Below the pieces are notes generated by a model. The model saw nothing but the letters and a program-made list of their open reading frames with translations, had not been told where the DNA came from and did no database searches. This document shows positions 24,713 through 33,324 of a stretch of DNA of 64,000 nt, piece by piece. The stretch is from Spirochaetales bacterium (GTDB lineage Bacteria > Spirochaetota > Spirochaetia > DSM-2461): the NCBI GenBank assembly GCA_028533045.1, contig JAQQAP010000016.1, positions 1 to 64,000 of the forward strand, written 5' to 3'. How positions within the stretch are numbered: position 1 is the first letter of the stretch; every line of letters starts with the position of its first letter. A program made the translations under genes and the position numbers.

Positions 24713-25888
24713 ATGACAACGGTTGTGCTTGTTATTGACAGTTTTGGCATCGGGGCTCTCCCCGACGCTTCTAAATACGGGGATAGTGGGGCCAATACGG
24801 CAGCCCATATCTGTGGAATTATTAACGGTGAGAAATGGCCCTTTTTAAAGAAAATGGGTTTGGGCAATGCTTCTAACCTACTGGGAAACCCCTTACAGGG
24901 GGTTAAAATAGAAAAGAAACCGATTGCCTGGTTTGGTGTTATGAACGAAGCTTCTCCCGGGAAGGATACGACCACCGGTCATTGGGAGCTGGCGGGAATA
25001 GTGCTGGATAAACCTTTCAGCGTTTTTCCTCCCGAATATCCCTCTTTTCCGGAAGATCTCATTGAGGCCTTTCTTAAAGAATCGGGCTGCGGGGGAATCT
25101 TGGGAAACAAAGCCGCTTCGGGCACCGCCATCATTGAGGAGCTGGGAGAGGAGCACCTGAAAACGGGCTATCCCATCTGCTATACCTCGGCCGATTCGGT
25201 TTTTCAAATTGCCTGTCACAAGGATAAATATTCCATAGAAGAGTTGTATCGACTTTGTGAAATCGCCCGGAAACTGTGCGATCCCCTCCAAATCGGACGG
25301 GTTATCGCACGGCCCTTTGACGGGAAGCCGGGAGAATTCTTTCGTACTTCCGAACGGCACGATTACAGCATAGACCTGCCCGATGAAACACTTATGGATG
25401 TGCTTCAGAGGAAAGGGGTCGAGACTATTGCGGTGGGTAAAATCGGTTCGATTTTTCTGGAACAGGGGATCGATAGGTCCTATCACGATGCGGGAAATCC
25501 GGCCTGTTTGACCCGTACTTGTGAAATTCTCAGGGAGAAGACCGATAAGGATCGATTTATTTTCGTTAATTTGGTGGACACCGATATGGTTTACGGCCAC
25601 AGAAGGGATGTGGAAGGCTACTTTCAGGCGGTGGATATCATCGACTCCAAGCTTACGAAAATCCAGCCCTTTCTGAATGACGGGGACCGGGTGGTTATTA
25701 CCGGCGATCACGGTTGCGATCCCTCCTTTAAAGGAACCGATCATACCAGGGAATATGTTCCCGTTCTTTATCAGATCAAGGGGCAGCCCGGCGGTTCCGT
25801 AGGAATTCGGGGGAGCTTTGCCGATCTGGCGGCCACCATTGCCGAGAGCTACGGGGCGAAAATGAAGAACGGCAAGGGATTCTTTTAA
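24713..25888 (+). CDS. deoB: Phosphopentomutase
   Basis: A 391-residue DeoB, a di-manganese enzyme of the alkaline phosphatase superfamily that interconverts (deoxy)ribose 1- and 5-phosphate in nucleoside salvage. The metal and phosphate sites are visible: VVLVIDSFGIGALPDA (metal Asp near 9), DTTTGHWELAG (active-site Thr near 84), FVNLVDTDMVYGHRRD, and VITGDHGCDPSFKGTDHTREYVPVL at the C-terminal end. Length matches the family. A GGAAGGG ribosome site precedes the ATG. It is convergent with thiD, only 3 nt apart. Confidence 0.95.
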   Translation: MTTVVLVIDSFGIGALPDASKYGDSGANTAAHICGIINGEKWPFLKKMGLGNASNLLGNPLQGVKIEKKPIAWFGVMNEASPGKDTTTGHWELAGIVLDKPFSVFPPEYPSFPEDLIEAFLKESGCGGILGNKAASGTAIIEELGEEHLKTGYPICYTSADSVFQIACHKDKYSIEELYRLCEIARKLCDPLQIGRVIARPFDGKPGEFFRTSERHDYSIDLPDETLMDVLQRKGVETIAVGKIGSIFLEQGIDRSYHDAGNPACLTRTCEILREKTDKDRFIFVNLVDTDMVYGHRRDVEGYFQAVDIIDSKLTKIQPFLNDGDRVVITGDHGCDPSFKGTDHTREYVPVLYQIKGQPGGSVGIRGSFADLAATIAESYGAKMKNGKGFF

Positions 25889-25891
25889 GTT

Positions 25892-26716
25892 CTATTTCAT
25901 CTGTCTCGTAACGAGTTTTGTTGCCCGGGAGAAAGCTCTCTTGAGGGAATCTCCCTTGGCAAGATAAGCTGTAAGGGCTGAGGAGAGGCAGCAGCCGGTG
26001 CCGTGTGTGTGGCTGAGTGCTCGCCGCCTTTTGGTATAGGTGAAAGTTTTTTCCGGGGTGACAACTTTTTCCCTTAGTCTCCGCCCGGGGAAGTGGCCTC
26101 CCGTTAGAATGCAGCTTATGTTAAATTCACAGGCCAGTTTCCATGCCACCATTTCACCCTCCCGGGGTGATTCTGTTTTATGATCGCCTAATAGCTCCAA
26201 TTCTCTTTTATTTGGGGTAATAACATCCAGTAGGGAAAGGAGAGAACGGTACGATTCGATCTCCTCTTTTTGCAGGAAGGCGGGGCCGTGGGTGGGCGCA
26301 AAAACCGGGTCTGCCACAATTATGCTGTGGGGATGGACCTTTTTCCACTCCTTAAGAATAGTCTTGATAAGGCTGATCTGGTCTTCGCCGAAGAGGGCGC
26401 CTATCTTGATAGCCCGGGGCTTGTCTTCCCTTAAGTGGGTCTCTATCTGTAGACGGAGAATCTCCGGTGAAACTTTTTCAATGGCTTCCACTCCGTATTG
26501 TCCCTGCACGGTTACCGCCGTAGCGGCTCCCCTAACAGTGCAACCCAGACCTTCCGCCGTCCTCCTGTCCCGGTCCAATCCGGCCCCGCCGGAAGAATCG
26601 AGTCCCCCAATAAAAAGTACGGTTCTATTTGACTTTTTGCCGACCCGATTCCGCCACAGCTTGGGCGGGGAAAGCTTTCCCTCACCAAGGCTGTGGAGAT
26701 AGATGACATTTGGCAT
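25892..26716 (-). CDS. thiD: Hydroxymethylpyrimidine (phosphate) kinase ThiD
   Basis: A 274-residue ribokinase-fold ThiD, which phosphorylates HMP and HMP-P to HMP-PP in thiamin synthesis. The substrate loop reads FIGGLDSSGGAGLDRD, and ITPNKRELELLG, ILTGGHFPG and SHTHGTGCCLSSALTAYLA (anion hole GTGC) follow in order. The start is the ATG at 26716, which shares TAATG with the thiC stop. An in-frame ATG at 26752 would run into thiC. The first 40 residues before the kinase fold are an unusual N-terminal extension. Last gene of the thi operon. Confidence 0.9.
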   Translation of the reverse strand: MPNVIYLHSLGEGKLSPPKLWRNRVGKKSNRTVLFIGGLDSSGGAGLDRDRRTAEGLGCTVRGAATAVTVQGQYGVEAIEKVSPEILRLQIETHLREDKPRAIKIGALFGEDQISLIKTILKEWKKVHPHSIIVADPVFAPTHGPAFLQKEEIESYRSLLSLLDVITPNKRELELLGDHKTESPREGEMVAWKLACEFNISCILTGGHFPGRRLREKVVTPEKTFTYTKRRRALSHTHGTGCCLSSALTAYLAKGDSLKRAFSRATKLVTRQMK

Positions 26717-27993
26717 TAATGGTTGTCTCCGCGATTCGTCCGCAGGGCACAAAGCTTACCGCACATGGTACAGTGGTCTTCCTCGTTCGACTCCGATTCG
26801 GCCCGCCGGGTCCTGGCTCTTTCTCCGTCCAGGGCCAGGTCAAACTGGCTTTCCCAGTCAAAACTCTTCCGGGCACGGGACATGGACCGGTCCTGTTCGG
26901 CCGCACCGGCCACGCCTTTTACGATATCCGCCGCGTGGGCGGCAATACGACTGGCCATGACACCGTCCCGTACATCCTGTTCATTGGGAAGGCAGAGGTG
27001 TTCCGCCGGGGTGACGTAGCAGAGGAAATCCGCTCCCGCCGAAGCGGCAACAGCACCGCCTATGGCTCCGGCGATATGGTCGTATCCGGGGGCAATGTCG
27101 GTGACCAGAGGGCCGAGTACGTAAAAAGGGGCTCCCTTGCAGAGTTGCTTCTGCAGGGTAACGTTAGCTTCTACATGGTTAAGAGGCAGATGGCCCGGCC
27201 CTTCTACCATGACCTGTACACCCCGTTCCCGGGCCCGTTCAACCAGTTCACCCAGGACCATAAGTTCAGCAAGCTGGGCCCTGTCCGTACTGTCCGCCTG
27301 CCCTCCGGGACGCATTCCGTCTCCCAGACTCAGGGTAACGTCGTGTTCAAAGGCGATATCCAGCAATCGGTCATAGTCTTCGTATAGGGGATTTTCTTTG
27401 TCGTTGACAATCATCCACTGGCGAATGAGGGAGCCTCCCCGGCTTACGATACCGGCGGTACGTATACTTTCGTCTATGAAGGGGAGGGTTTTGCGGCAGA
27501 CTCCGCAGTGGAGGGTCATAAAGTCTACGCCCGCCTTGGCCTGTCGTTCTATCTCTTCAAAAAGCATCTCCCCGGTCATTTCCCGCAGGGCGATATTTTG
27601 TGCCATGAGATCCGCCATGACCAGGTAGAGGGGAACGGTGCCCACCATGACGGGCGATTCGGAAAGAATGCGATCCAGCACATCCCGAGCGCCCGGCCCG
27701 GTGGAGAGGTCCATGACACTGTCCGCCCCGCTCTCTATACAAACCTGCAATTTCTCCAGTTCTTCATCGGGGCAGTTGTGGTCCGCCGACGTTCCAATAT
27801 TGGCGTTGACCTTGGTTTTCGTGCCTTTTCCCACGGCGCGGGCAGGAAAATCTCGGTTGTTGTTGCGGGGGATAACCAAGGTTCCTGCGGCCAGTCCTTC
27901 CCGTATGAGTTCCGGCTCCACCCCTTCGTGGCGGGCCGCTTCTATCATTACTTCCGTTATGGCCCCGTCCAGGGCCTGCTGCATCTGTGTCAT
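26716..27993 (-). CDS. thiC: Phosphomethylpyrimidine synthase ThiC
   Basis: A 425-residue radical-SAM ThiC that rearranges aminoimidazole ribotide to HMP-phosphate. The family sequences are plain: IPRNNNRDFPARAVGKGTKTKVNANIGTS, SVMDLSTG, DFMTLHCGVCRKTLPFID, MVEGPGHLPLNHVEANV, PFYVLGPLVTDIAPGYDHI and GAAVAAS-type segments. The C-terminal cluster motif is CTMCGKLC, a CxxCxxxC variant rather than the CxxCxxxxC of enterobacteria. It is the short form without the plant/enterobacterial N-terminal domain. The ATG at 27993 overlaps the thiE stop (ATGA). An in-frame ATG at 28059 lies inside thiE. Confidence 0.95.
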   Translation of the reverse strand: MTQMQQALDGAITEVMIEAARHEGVEPELIREGLAAGTLVIPRNNNRDFPARAVGKGTKTKVNANIGTSADHNCPDEELEKLQVCIESGADSVMDLSTGPGARDVLDRILSESPVMVGTVPLYLVMADLMAQNIALREMTGEMLFEEIERQAKAGVDFMTLHCGVCRKTLPFIDESIRTAGIVSRGGSLIRQWMIVNDKENPLYEDYDRLLDIAFEHDVTLSLGDGMRPGGQADSTDRAQLAELMVLGELVERARERGVQVMVEGPGHLPLNHVEANVTLQKQLCKGAPFYVLGPLVTDIAPGYDHIAGAIGGAVAASAGADFLCYVTPAEHLCLPNEQDVRDGVMASRIAAHAADIVKGVAGAAEQDRSMSRARKSFDWESQFDLALDGERARTRRAESESNEEDHCTMCGKLCALRTNRGDNH

Positions 27994-28619
27994 TTGGCTG
28001 CCTCCAGCATCTTTTGAATCCCTTCGATTCGCTTGATCAGTTCCTCTTCCCTTTGGCACTCCATGAAGTGGCGTACCAGACAGACATTCCGGGCCCCGGC
28101 GGAGATGACTTCTTCCAGGTTCTCCGGAAAAAGTCCTCCTATGGCTACCACAGGTACCGGTGATTGGGCCACAATCAGTCCCAGCTGTTCCGTTCCTACG
28201 GCGGGATCGGGGATTTTTTTGGTGGGAGTGGGGAATATCGGCCCAAAACCGATGTAATCGGGCTTCTCCTGCCAGGCCCGTCGGGCCTGCTCAGGGGAAT
28301 GGGTGGAAAGTCCGCGGACCTTCTCTTTCCCAGGGAAAAACAGAAGGCTCTGCTCCAGAGTCAGGTCACCCTGACCCAGATGAAGCCCGTCGGCATCGAC
28401 CAGTCGGCTTAGATCGGCCCGGTCATTGATAATCAGCTTTGTATCCGTTCCTTCCGTTACTTCTCTAATCTCCTCGGCCGCTTTTAGGGTATCCCGGTCG
28501 GAAAAATCCTTTTCTCGCAGTTGGAGGAATTTCACTCCCCGGGCTACGCAGGCCTCGGCCAGGACCCGGTAGGGGAGGTGGGGTTTGGTAACGATGAAAT
28601 AGAGACCGAAATCATCCAT
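27990..28619 (-). CDS. thiE: Thiamin-phosphate synthase ThiE
   Basis: A 209-residue TIM-barrel ThiE that joins HMP-PP and thiazole phosphate to thiamin phosphate. Motifs: GVKFLQLREKDFSDRD, LIINDRADLSRLVDADGLHLGQGDL, GLSTHSPEQARRAW, DYIGFGPIFPTPTKK and VVAIGGLFPENLEEVISAGARNVCLVRHFM. The start overlaps thi4 by 8 nt and its stop overlaps thiC by 4 nt, so the three genes are translationally coupled. Confidence 0.95.
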   Translation of the reverse strand: MDDFGLYFIVTKPHLPYRVLAEACVARGVKFLQLREKDFSDRDTLKAAEEIREVTEGTDTKLIINDRADLSRLVDADGLHLGQGDLTLEQSLLFFPGKEKVRGLSTHSPEQARRAWQEKPDYIGFGPIFPTPTKKIPDPAVGTEQLGLIVAQSPVPVVAIGGLFPENLEEVISAGARNVCLVRHFMECQREEELIKRIEGIQKMLEAAK

Positions 28620-29412
28620 TGTCTTTGTCCAGCTCGGCCAGGATCAGTTCGGCTGTTTTCTTGCCGGAGAGGAGCATTCCCCCGAAAATGGGGCCCATGC
28701 GGAAGCTGCCGTATACTCCGTTGGCGGCCATCCCGGATACATAGAGGCCGGGAAAGGGAGAGCCGGTGTTTTCCACGGTGAGTTTTTCCCCCTGACGGGC
28801 ATTGAGGGACATCTCTCCGCTGATTCCTCCGGTGGGCGTATTGAGGGTTATGTTATTTTTCGCTGCGGCGGTTTTACACACTTCAGAAGGGTGGCCGGTA
28901 GCATCCAGAACGGTGCGGGCGCAGATGGTAATGGGGTCTACGTGCATGTCCAGTCTTCGGATGGGGTTCCAGTTTACTACCAGACCGTTAATACGGCTGC
29001 CCTCTTCGTTCATCATCACGTCTTCTACGCACATGCCGTTGAAAATCGCCGCGCCGGAGGCACAGGCCTGATGGATGAGACCGGAAGTACACTCTACGGA
29101 ATCGGCTGTTACCAGCTCCTCCGAGTAGTCACGGTAGTTGATGGAAAGGTCGTCCAAAACGGAGGTGGCCTCTTTCTGCACAACGAGGGCGCTAAAGAGC
29201 ATGGCTCCTCCCCACATGCCGCCGCCGGGGGCGAGTTTGGATTCGAACAGGGCTACTTTTTTGCCCGCCCGAGCCAAATAGGCTGCCGCTACGAGACCGG
29301 AGGGGCCGGCTCCTACGATGGCCGTATCCACGACAAGATGGTTGTTAAGCTTTTCCTGGAATCGGTCCAGAATACCCTTGGTAATGGTGAGTTCAAATGT
29401 CTGTTCCACCAC
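28612..29412 (-). CDS. thi4: Thi4-type thiazole synthase (archaeal/sulfide-dependent form), GTG start
   Basis: A 266-residue Thi4, which builds the thiamin thiazole from NAD and glycine. Rossmann motif: DTAIVGAGPSGLVAAAYLARAG and FESKLAPGGGMWGGAMLF. At the position of the yeast sulfur-donor Cys (CMDP) it has His (LDMHVDPITI), as in methanogen Thi4, which uses free sulfide and turns over. The last part is GLYVSGMAANGVYGSFRMGPIFGGML. An in-frame ATG at 29574 lies within the TPP riboswitch; the GTG at 29412 has GAGGAG 6 nt upstream and gives the usual Thi4 N-terminus. First gene of thi4-thiE-thiC-thiD. Confidence 0.9.
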   Translation of the reverse strand: MVEQTFELTITKGILDRFQEKLNNHLVVDTAIVGAGPSGLVAAAYLARAGKKVALFESKLAPGGGMWGGAMLFSALVVQKEATSVLDDLSINYRDYSEELVTADSVECTSGLIHQACASGAAIFNGMCVEDVMMNEEGSRINGLVVNWNPIRRLDMHVDPITICARTVLDATGHPSEVCKTAAAKNNITLNTPTGGISGEMSLNARQGEKLTVENTGSPFPGLYVSGMAANGVYGSFRMGPIFGGMLLSGKKTAELILAELDKDNG

Positions 29413-29540
29413 AAATTCTCCTCTTCGGGCTTTTACCCGGATGAATTTGTAAACGGAGTCCTGATTATGAATGGAAGTTATTAGATGAAGAGCTTTAGGA
29501 AAATGGTCCGATGCCATTTTTGAAGGAAGCTCTCTGCTCT

Positions 29541-29609
29541 TTCCCTTCGCCGGTACTAACCGGATCAGGTTCAAAGGGTATAATCTCAGCCGTTAGGCAC
29601 CCCTAGAAC
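29541..29609 (-). promoter_or_regulatory. TPP riboswitch (THI element)
   Basis: On the minus strand the THI-box elements occur in order: TAGGGGTGCC, GGCTGAGAT, ACCCTTTGAACCTGATC, GGTTAGTACCGGCGAAGGGA. This is a complete thiamin-pyrophosphate aptamer. The thi4 GTG lies about 130 nt downstream. No U-tract terminator is visible between them, so control of translation at the GAGGAG site is likely. Confidence 0.96.
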
Positions 29610-29721
29610 GTTTACTTGAGCTTAGGATGGCATGGGGAAAGGGGATTTGTCAAGTCCGGTTTTTTGCATTATAATTATAAGACACACCCGGGTTCCAGCG
29701 TGAGTATGTGAGGCGTCTGTT

Positions 29722-30876
29722 ATGAATGGTAAGAGAGTGCTAATTCTTGGGGCAATAACGGTTTTGACTATAGGGCGGGTCTTGGCGGTAGGGGATGTTT
29801 TAAAGATTGATTTTCTTCTGAGGGAAGGCCTGGAAGAGAACTACTCCGAGATAGAAATGTTGTCCATTAGACTGGATGATGACAGTCGGCAAGAGTTGTA
29901 TCGGGAATACCGGAAAGAACCGCTTGCCCCATTGATTATTAATTTTCTTCCCTTTGGGCCCGGTTCTTTTATACAGGGAGACAGGGAGTCGGCCGGTAGA
30001 ATCGCCCGGAGAGGGCTTTATGCTACTGGCTGTGCTGTCGGGATGATTTGGGGAGGAGTTGAAGCCTTTGATGGAGGAAGTGAGATCTTTTATCTTGGTT
30101 TTTTAGTCGCCTTCAACACCCTGTGGGTCTATAACAGATACGATAGCTTCATTAGCCCTTTCAGATACGCCCGCAAGTACAATAGTTTACTGGGTGAAGC
30201 TCTAGCCATTGATGATCTTATTATTGGTAATCCCAGGCGAGAGGCCGATGCCGCTCCTATTTCTTTTTCTCAACGAAACGATGTCATATCATTAGCCTTA
30301 TCTACTCCCTTTTCCTTTGATTCCACCCGGTTTTCCTACCGGGAACAGTATACTGACATTGAAATGCATAACAATATTCATAATGATTTTTATGAAGTTT
30401 CTCTCCTGTTAACCTACACCCGGATAAGTCAGAAAGGCTTCACTCTTGTTATTCCCCTTTCCGCATCCTATGGAGAAGGATTGATGAATGGTTGGGGTGG
30501 GGAAGATCCCAGTGGAGTGGATGAATATCCGATCACCGGTTCCCATCTCAAAGGGGATATCCTCCTGGGATATTCTATGGGCCTAGATAAAAGGCACTAT
30601 TTTACATTCGCCCTTGGTCAGGGGGTTCTCTATGAATATTTCGAAGCTGAAAATATCTATTATCCTTTAAGGCTTTACGGTTCTTACCACTGCATCACAG
30701 GACTGGTTTCCTACAAGCTCCAAACCCGTACCTCATGGAATTGGGAATTTTCTTTCCTGGCCAGTATGGGATGGAGCGATTCGATGGTTCTTGATTCGCC
30801 TACATACGGTAAACTTAGTGGAAAGGGAACTATAGTTTACCTTCATCCGTCGGTGGGATTATGCTACGCTTTTTAA
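29722..30876 (+). CDS. P13-like membrane protein with C-terminal beta-barrel-like region
   Basis: A 384-residue exported protein with an N-terminal signal peptide (RVLILGAITVLTIGRVLAVG). Residues about 70-130 (PLAPLIINFLPFGPGSFIQGDRESAGRIARRGLYATGCAVGMIWGG) resemble the hydrophobic P13 family of spirochaetes (N-F-x-P-F-G-x-GSF-x-QGD). The second half (about 180-384) alternates aromatic and small residues and ends in Phe, as outer-membrane barrels do. It is probably a surface or outer-membrane protein. It has its own transcription unit, with only a short region to the riboswitch behind it. Family membership was judged by eye. Confidence 0.6.
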   Translation: MNGKRVLILGAITVLTIGRVLAVGDVLKIDFLLREGLEENYSEIEMLSIRLDDDSRQELYREYRKEPLAPLIINFLPFGPGSFIQGDRESAGRIARRGLYATGCAVGMIWGGVEAFDGGSEIFYLGFLVAFNTLWVYNRYDSFISPFRYARKYNSLLGEALAIDDLIIGNPRREADAAPISFSQRNDVISLALSTPFSFDSTRFSYREQYTDIEMHNNIHNDFYEVSLLLTYTRISQKGFTLVIPLSASYGEGLMNGWGGEDPSGVDEYPITGSHLKGDILLGYSMGLDKRHYFTFALGQGVLYEYFEAENIYYPLRLYGSYHCITGLVSYKLQTRTSWNWEFSFLASMGWSDSMVLDSPTYGKLSGKGTIVYLHPSVGLCYAF

Positions 30877-31052
30877 AATCTTATGGTGAGACGACTTTTG
30901 TATGAGGACTTGCCCAATGATATAAGCCCCTCATCTTCTATTTTTACCAATCGAAGCTTCAAAAGGGCCAAGGATTCAACTTGCTAAACGGCGGGGGGGA
31001 TGGAATAATTAAAACATATAAAATAAAGAGGGTTATTATATTGTTAACTAAG

Positions 31053-32156
31053 ATGGAGCAAGCTATCGTTGATTTTGAGAAGGACCGGGTTATTGCCTTG
31101 GCCGAATCCTGTCTGGAAAAGGAGCCTATTTGTATTGGCGACTGTCCGGCGCCTTTGTCCAAGGGGGGGCCGAACGAGTATTTTTCCCAGAGCGATTACT
31201 GGTGGCCCAATCCGGATACGGAAGATAACCTTCCCTGGGTGCGCCATGACGGGGAAACGAACCCGGACAACTTTGACGATCATCGTATTTTGGTGCGACG
31301 TATGCGAAAGGTGGTTTGTGCCGAGGCGGCGGCCTATAAATTAACGGGTGATGAAAAATACGCTCAGCAGGCTGTGAAATTTCTTCGGGCCTGGTTTCTT
31401 ACACCCAAAACCAGAATGGAGCCCACCCTGAATTACAGCCAGGTTGTTTTGGGCCGTTTTGATAACGGCGGACGTAGGGGCGGAATTATCGATACTCTCC
31501 ATTTCATAGAGTTACCTTTGGCTATTTTGGAACTGAAAAAGTCTGAAGCCATGGACAATGAGACCTTTGAGGGACTTAAGGCCTGGTTTAACGACTATAT
31601 TGATTTTATGATGCATTCCAAGCTGGGTAAGGGCGAATTCGACCAGGTGAATAACCACGGGGTGGCCTGGGTAGTTCAGGCGACTCTTTATGCCAAACTG
31701 GCCGGTCGTGAGGATGTTACGGAGATTTGCCGTAACCGTTTCAAGGAAGACTTTCTGGTGAACCAGATGGCCGAAAACGGAACCTTTCCCGAGGAGTTGG
31801 CCCGTACAAAACCTTACAATTATTCCTTGTTTATCATGGACTTACTTTCTATTCTGGCCTATCACCTTTCTACGCCGGAAGAGAATCTTTTTGAGTATAA
31901 AACGGAATCGGGGAAGAGCATGCAGACCGGTTTGGACTTTATTATTCCCGTTACCAAGGATAAGGGGTCATGGCCCTATCATAAGGACGTGGAGCACTTT
32001 GAATCCTATCCTACCCGTCAGATCTACCTCCTTCTGACGGCGTTGAATAGGGATGATAAGGATCTGTTGGACTTCTGGATGAGTTTTGATCCGGAACCGA
32101 CCGACATTGAGGTCCGCCGGAACCTGGCCATGCGCCAGCCGGTTCTCTGGTTCTAG
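31053..32156 (+). CDS. alginate lyase family protein (PL38-like polyuronate lyase)
   Basis: A 367-residue (alpha/alpha)-toroid lyase of the alginate-lyase family. The pattern YFSQSDYWWPNPD, PWVRHDGETNPDNFDDHRILVRRM and the later ELARTKPYNYSLFIMDLLSILA and HFESYPTRQIY segments match it. Conserved catalytic candidates are the Asn-His pair in QVNNHGVAW and the Tyr in the TKPYNYSLF segment. No signal peptide is present from this start, so the enzyme may be cytoplasmic and act on oligouronides. The start (31053) is chosen because the family domain begins there; upstream in-frame codons lack support. The 176-nt gap before it shows no strong promoter or terminator. Confidence 0.75.
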   Translation: MEQAIVDFEKDRVIALAESCLEKEPICIGDCPAPLSKGGPNEYFSQSDYWWPNPDTEDNLPWVRHDGETNPDNFDDHRILVRRMRKVVCAEAAAYKLTGDEKYAQQAVKFLRAWFLTPKTRMEPTLNYSQVVLGRFDNGGRRGGIIDTLHFIELPLAILELKKSEAMDNETFEGLKAWFNDYIDFMMHSKLGKGEFDQVNNHGVAWVVQATLYAKLAGREDVTEICRNRFKEDFLVNQMAENGTFPEELARTKPYNYSLFIMDLLSILAYHLSTPEENLFEYKTESGKSMQTGLDFIIPVTKDKGSWPYHKDVEHFESYPTRQIYLLLTALNRDDKDLLDFWMSFDPEPTDIEVRRNLAMRQPVLWF

Positions 32157-32157
32157 T

Positions 32158-33324
32158 TTATTCCCGGTGCATTCCCTGGCGGATGTCCGTCCGGATTAGT
32201 TCCCAGTCGGCGCTTATGTGGTTCTGGTATTTGGTATCCAATTCCAACTCCAGTTCCACTATGCCGACGGTGGCTTTAAAAGCTATTTCCTGTCCTTTGG
32301 GACAGGTCCAGTAATACTCTTTCCTGTCGCTGTTATATTCAATAAAAACAAGAGCATTCACACTTCCTTCTTCTTCTCCGGGGGAGATATTTACGGAGAG
32401 GCTTCCCTCTATGGGGCGGCCTTTTTGATCCTGGAAAGAAAAGGGGACGCCGTCCCCTGCATAGAGGGTGGGCGCCCCGTCGTAGAAGTCGGCTTCTTCC
32501 TCTATGATAGTACGCATATTATAAAGCCATTCGTTAAAATGACGGCTTTTGTCTTCCAATACCAGGGTGGTTCGGGAAAAGATTTCAAAGCTTTCTTCCC
32601 ACTTTTCAAATCGGAGTTCCGGCCCTTTTACTACGCCAAAATCAGCTCCCAGGTCTACCATAATAGTATGTTCTCCCGGGGGGAGTTCCATTATGGTGGG
32701 GGCTGTTCTGTCTCCGGTGGTATAGCCGTAAAACTCACCGTCAATATAAAGACGGGCGTCAATCAGGTGGGAGTAGAACTTAAGGGTTCCCGGGTCCCGG
32801 GGAATGTGCTTAAGGATGGGCTGGGCCGAATCGCTGCTGCGGTAGAAGACTTTTTTACCGGTTAGTTCTCCCACCAGCTTTTCGGCGGTCATATGAAAGA
32901 GGTCCTCGCTGTCTCCTCTTGTTGAGAAGGAGGTTACCTGACCCGTTTCTACTTCGGTCAGGCTTATATCGAGGAGAACTTCTGTATCCATTACGATAAA
33001 ATTGCCTGCGCAGAGATAGTCACAGCCCAGGATTTTTCCTATTTCCACGGTGCTTGCCTCATCTATGACGCCGCTCACCTGCATTTTCTGTTCGTCCAAT
33101 ATGTTTTGAAGTCGGGTTCTGTCCACAAGGACAATATCCCGGTTTTGGGTAAGATCTTCCTTGATGAGGGCCATGGCCAGGGTGCCCATATAGTCGTAAT
33201 CGTTCACCTCATCCATGTTTTCAAAGTCCATAAGGGCCAGGGTTACCGGTCCACTCTGTTGAGCTACCAGCTTAAGGGTACCTGTCAATATGAGCAGGAG
33301 CAGAACTATCCTAACTGTTTTCAT
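32158..33324 (-). CDS. CsgG/LpoB-like exported protein with PEGA-type domain
   Basis: A 388-residue protein with a signal peptide (MKTVRIVLLLLILTGTLKLVAQ). Residues about 25-140 (VTLALMDFENMD...LAMALIKEDLTQNRDIVLVDRTRLQNILDEQKM..IGKILGCDYLCAGNFIVMDT) form a CsgG-type domain as in FlgT, LpoB and Curli assembly proteins. Residues about 170-220 (DARLYIDGEFYGYTTGD..LPPGEHTIMVDL) look like a PEGA domain. The rest is unknown. Such proteins act in the periplasm or outer membrane in assembly or signalling. It is convergent with the alginate lyase gene and overlaps the end of the HAD gene by 14 nt. Confidence 0.75.
   Translation of the reverse strand: MKTVRIVLLLLILTGTLKLVAQQSGPVTLALMDFENMDEVNDYDYMGTLAMALIKEDLTQNRDIVLVDRTRLQNILDEQKMQVSGVIDEASTVEIGKILGCDYLCAGNFIVMDTEVLLDISLTEVETGQVTSFSTRGDSEDLFHMTAEKLVGELTGKKVFYRSSDSAQPILKHIPRDPGTLKFYSHLIDARLYIDGEFYGYTTGDRTAPTIMELPPGEHTIMVDLGADFGVVKGPELRFEKWEESFEIFSRTTLVLEDKSRHFNEWLYNMRTIIEEEADFYDGAPTLYAGDGVPFSFQDQKGRPIEGSLSVNISPGEEEGSVNALVFIEYNSDRKEYYWTCPKGQEIAFKATVGIVELELELDTKYQNHISADWELIRTDIRQGMHRE

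Noticed and set aside
29515..29574. Upstream ATG starts for thi4 (29574 and 29517)
   Set aside because: The first is inside the TPP aptamer and the second lacks a Shine-Dalgarno; the conserved Thi4 N-terminus begins at the GTG at 29412.
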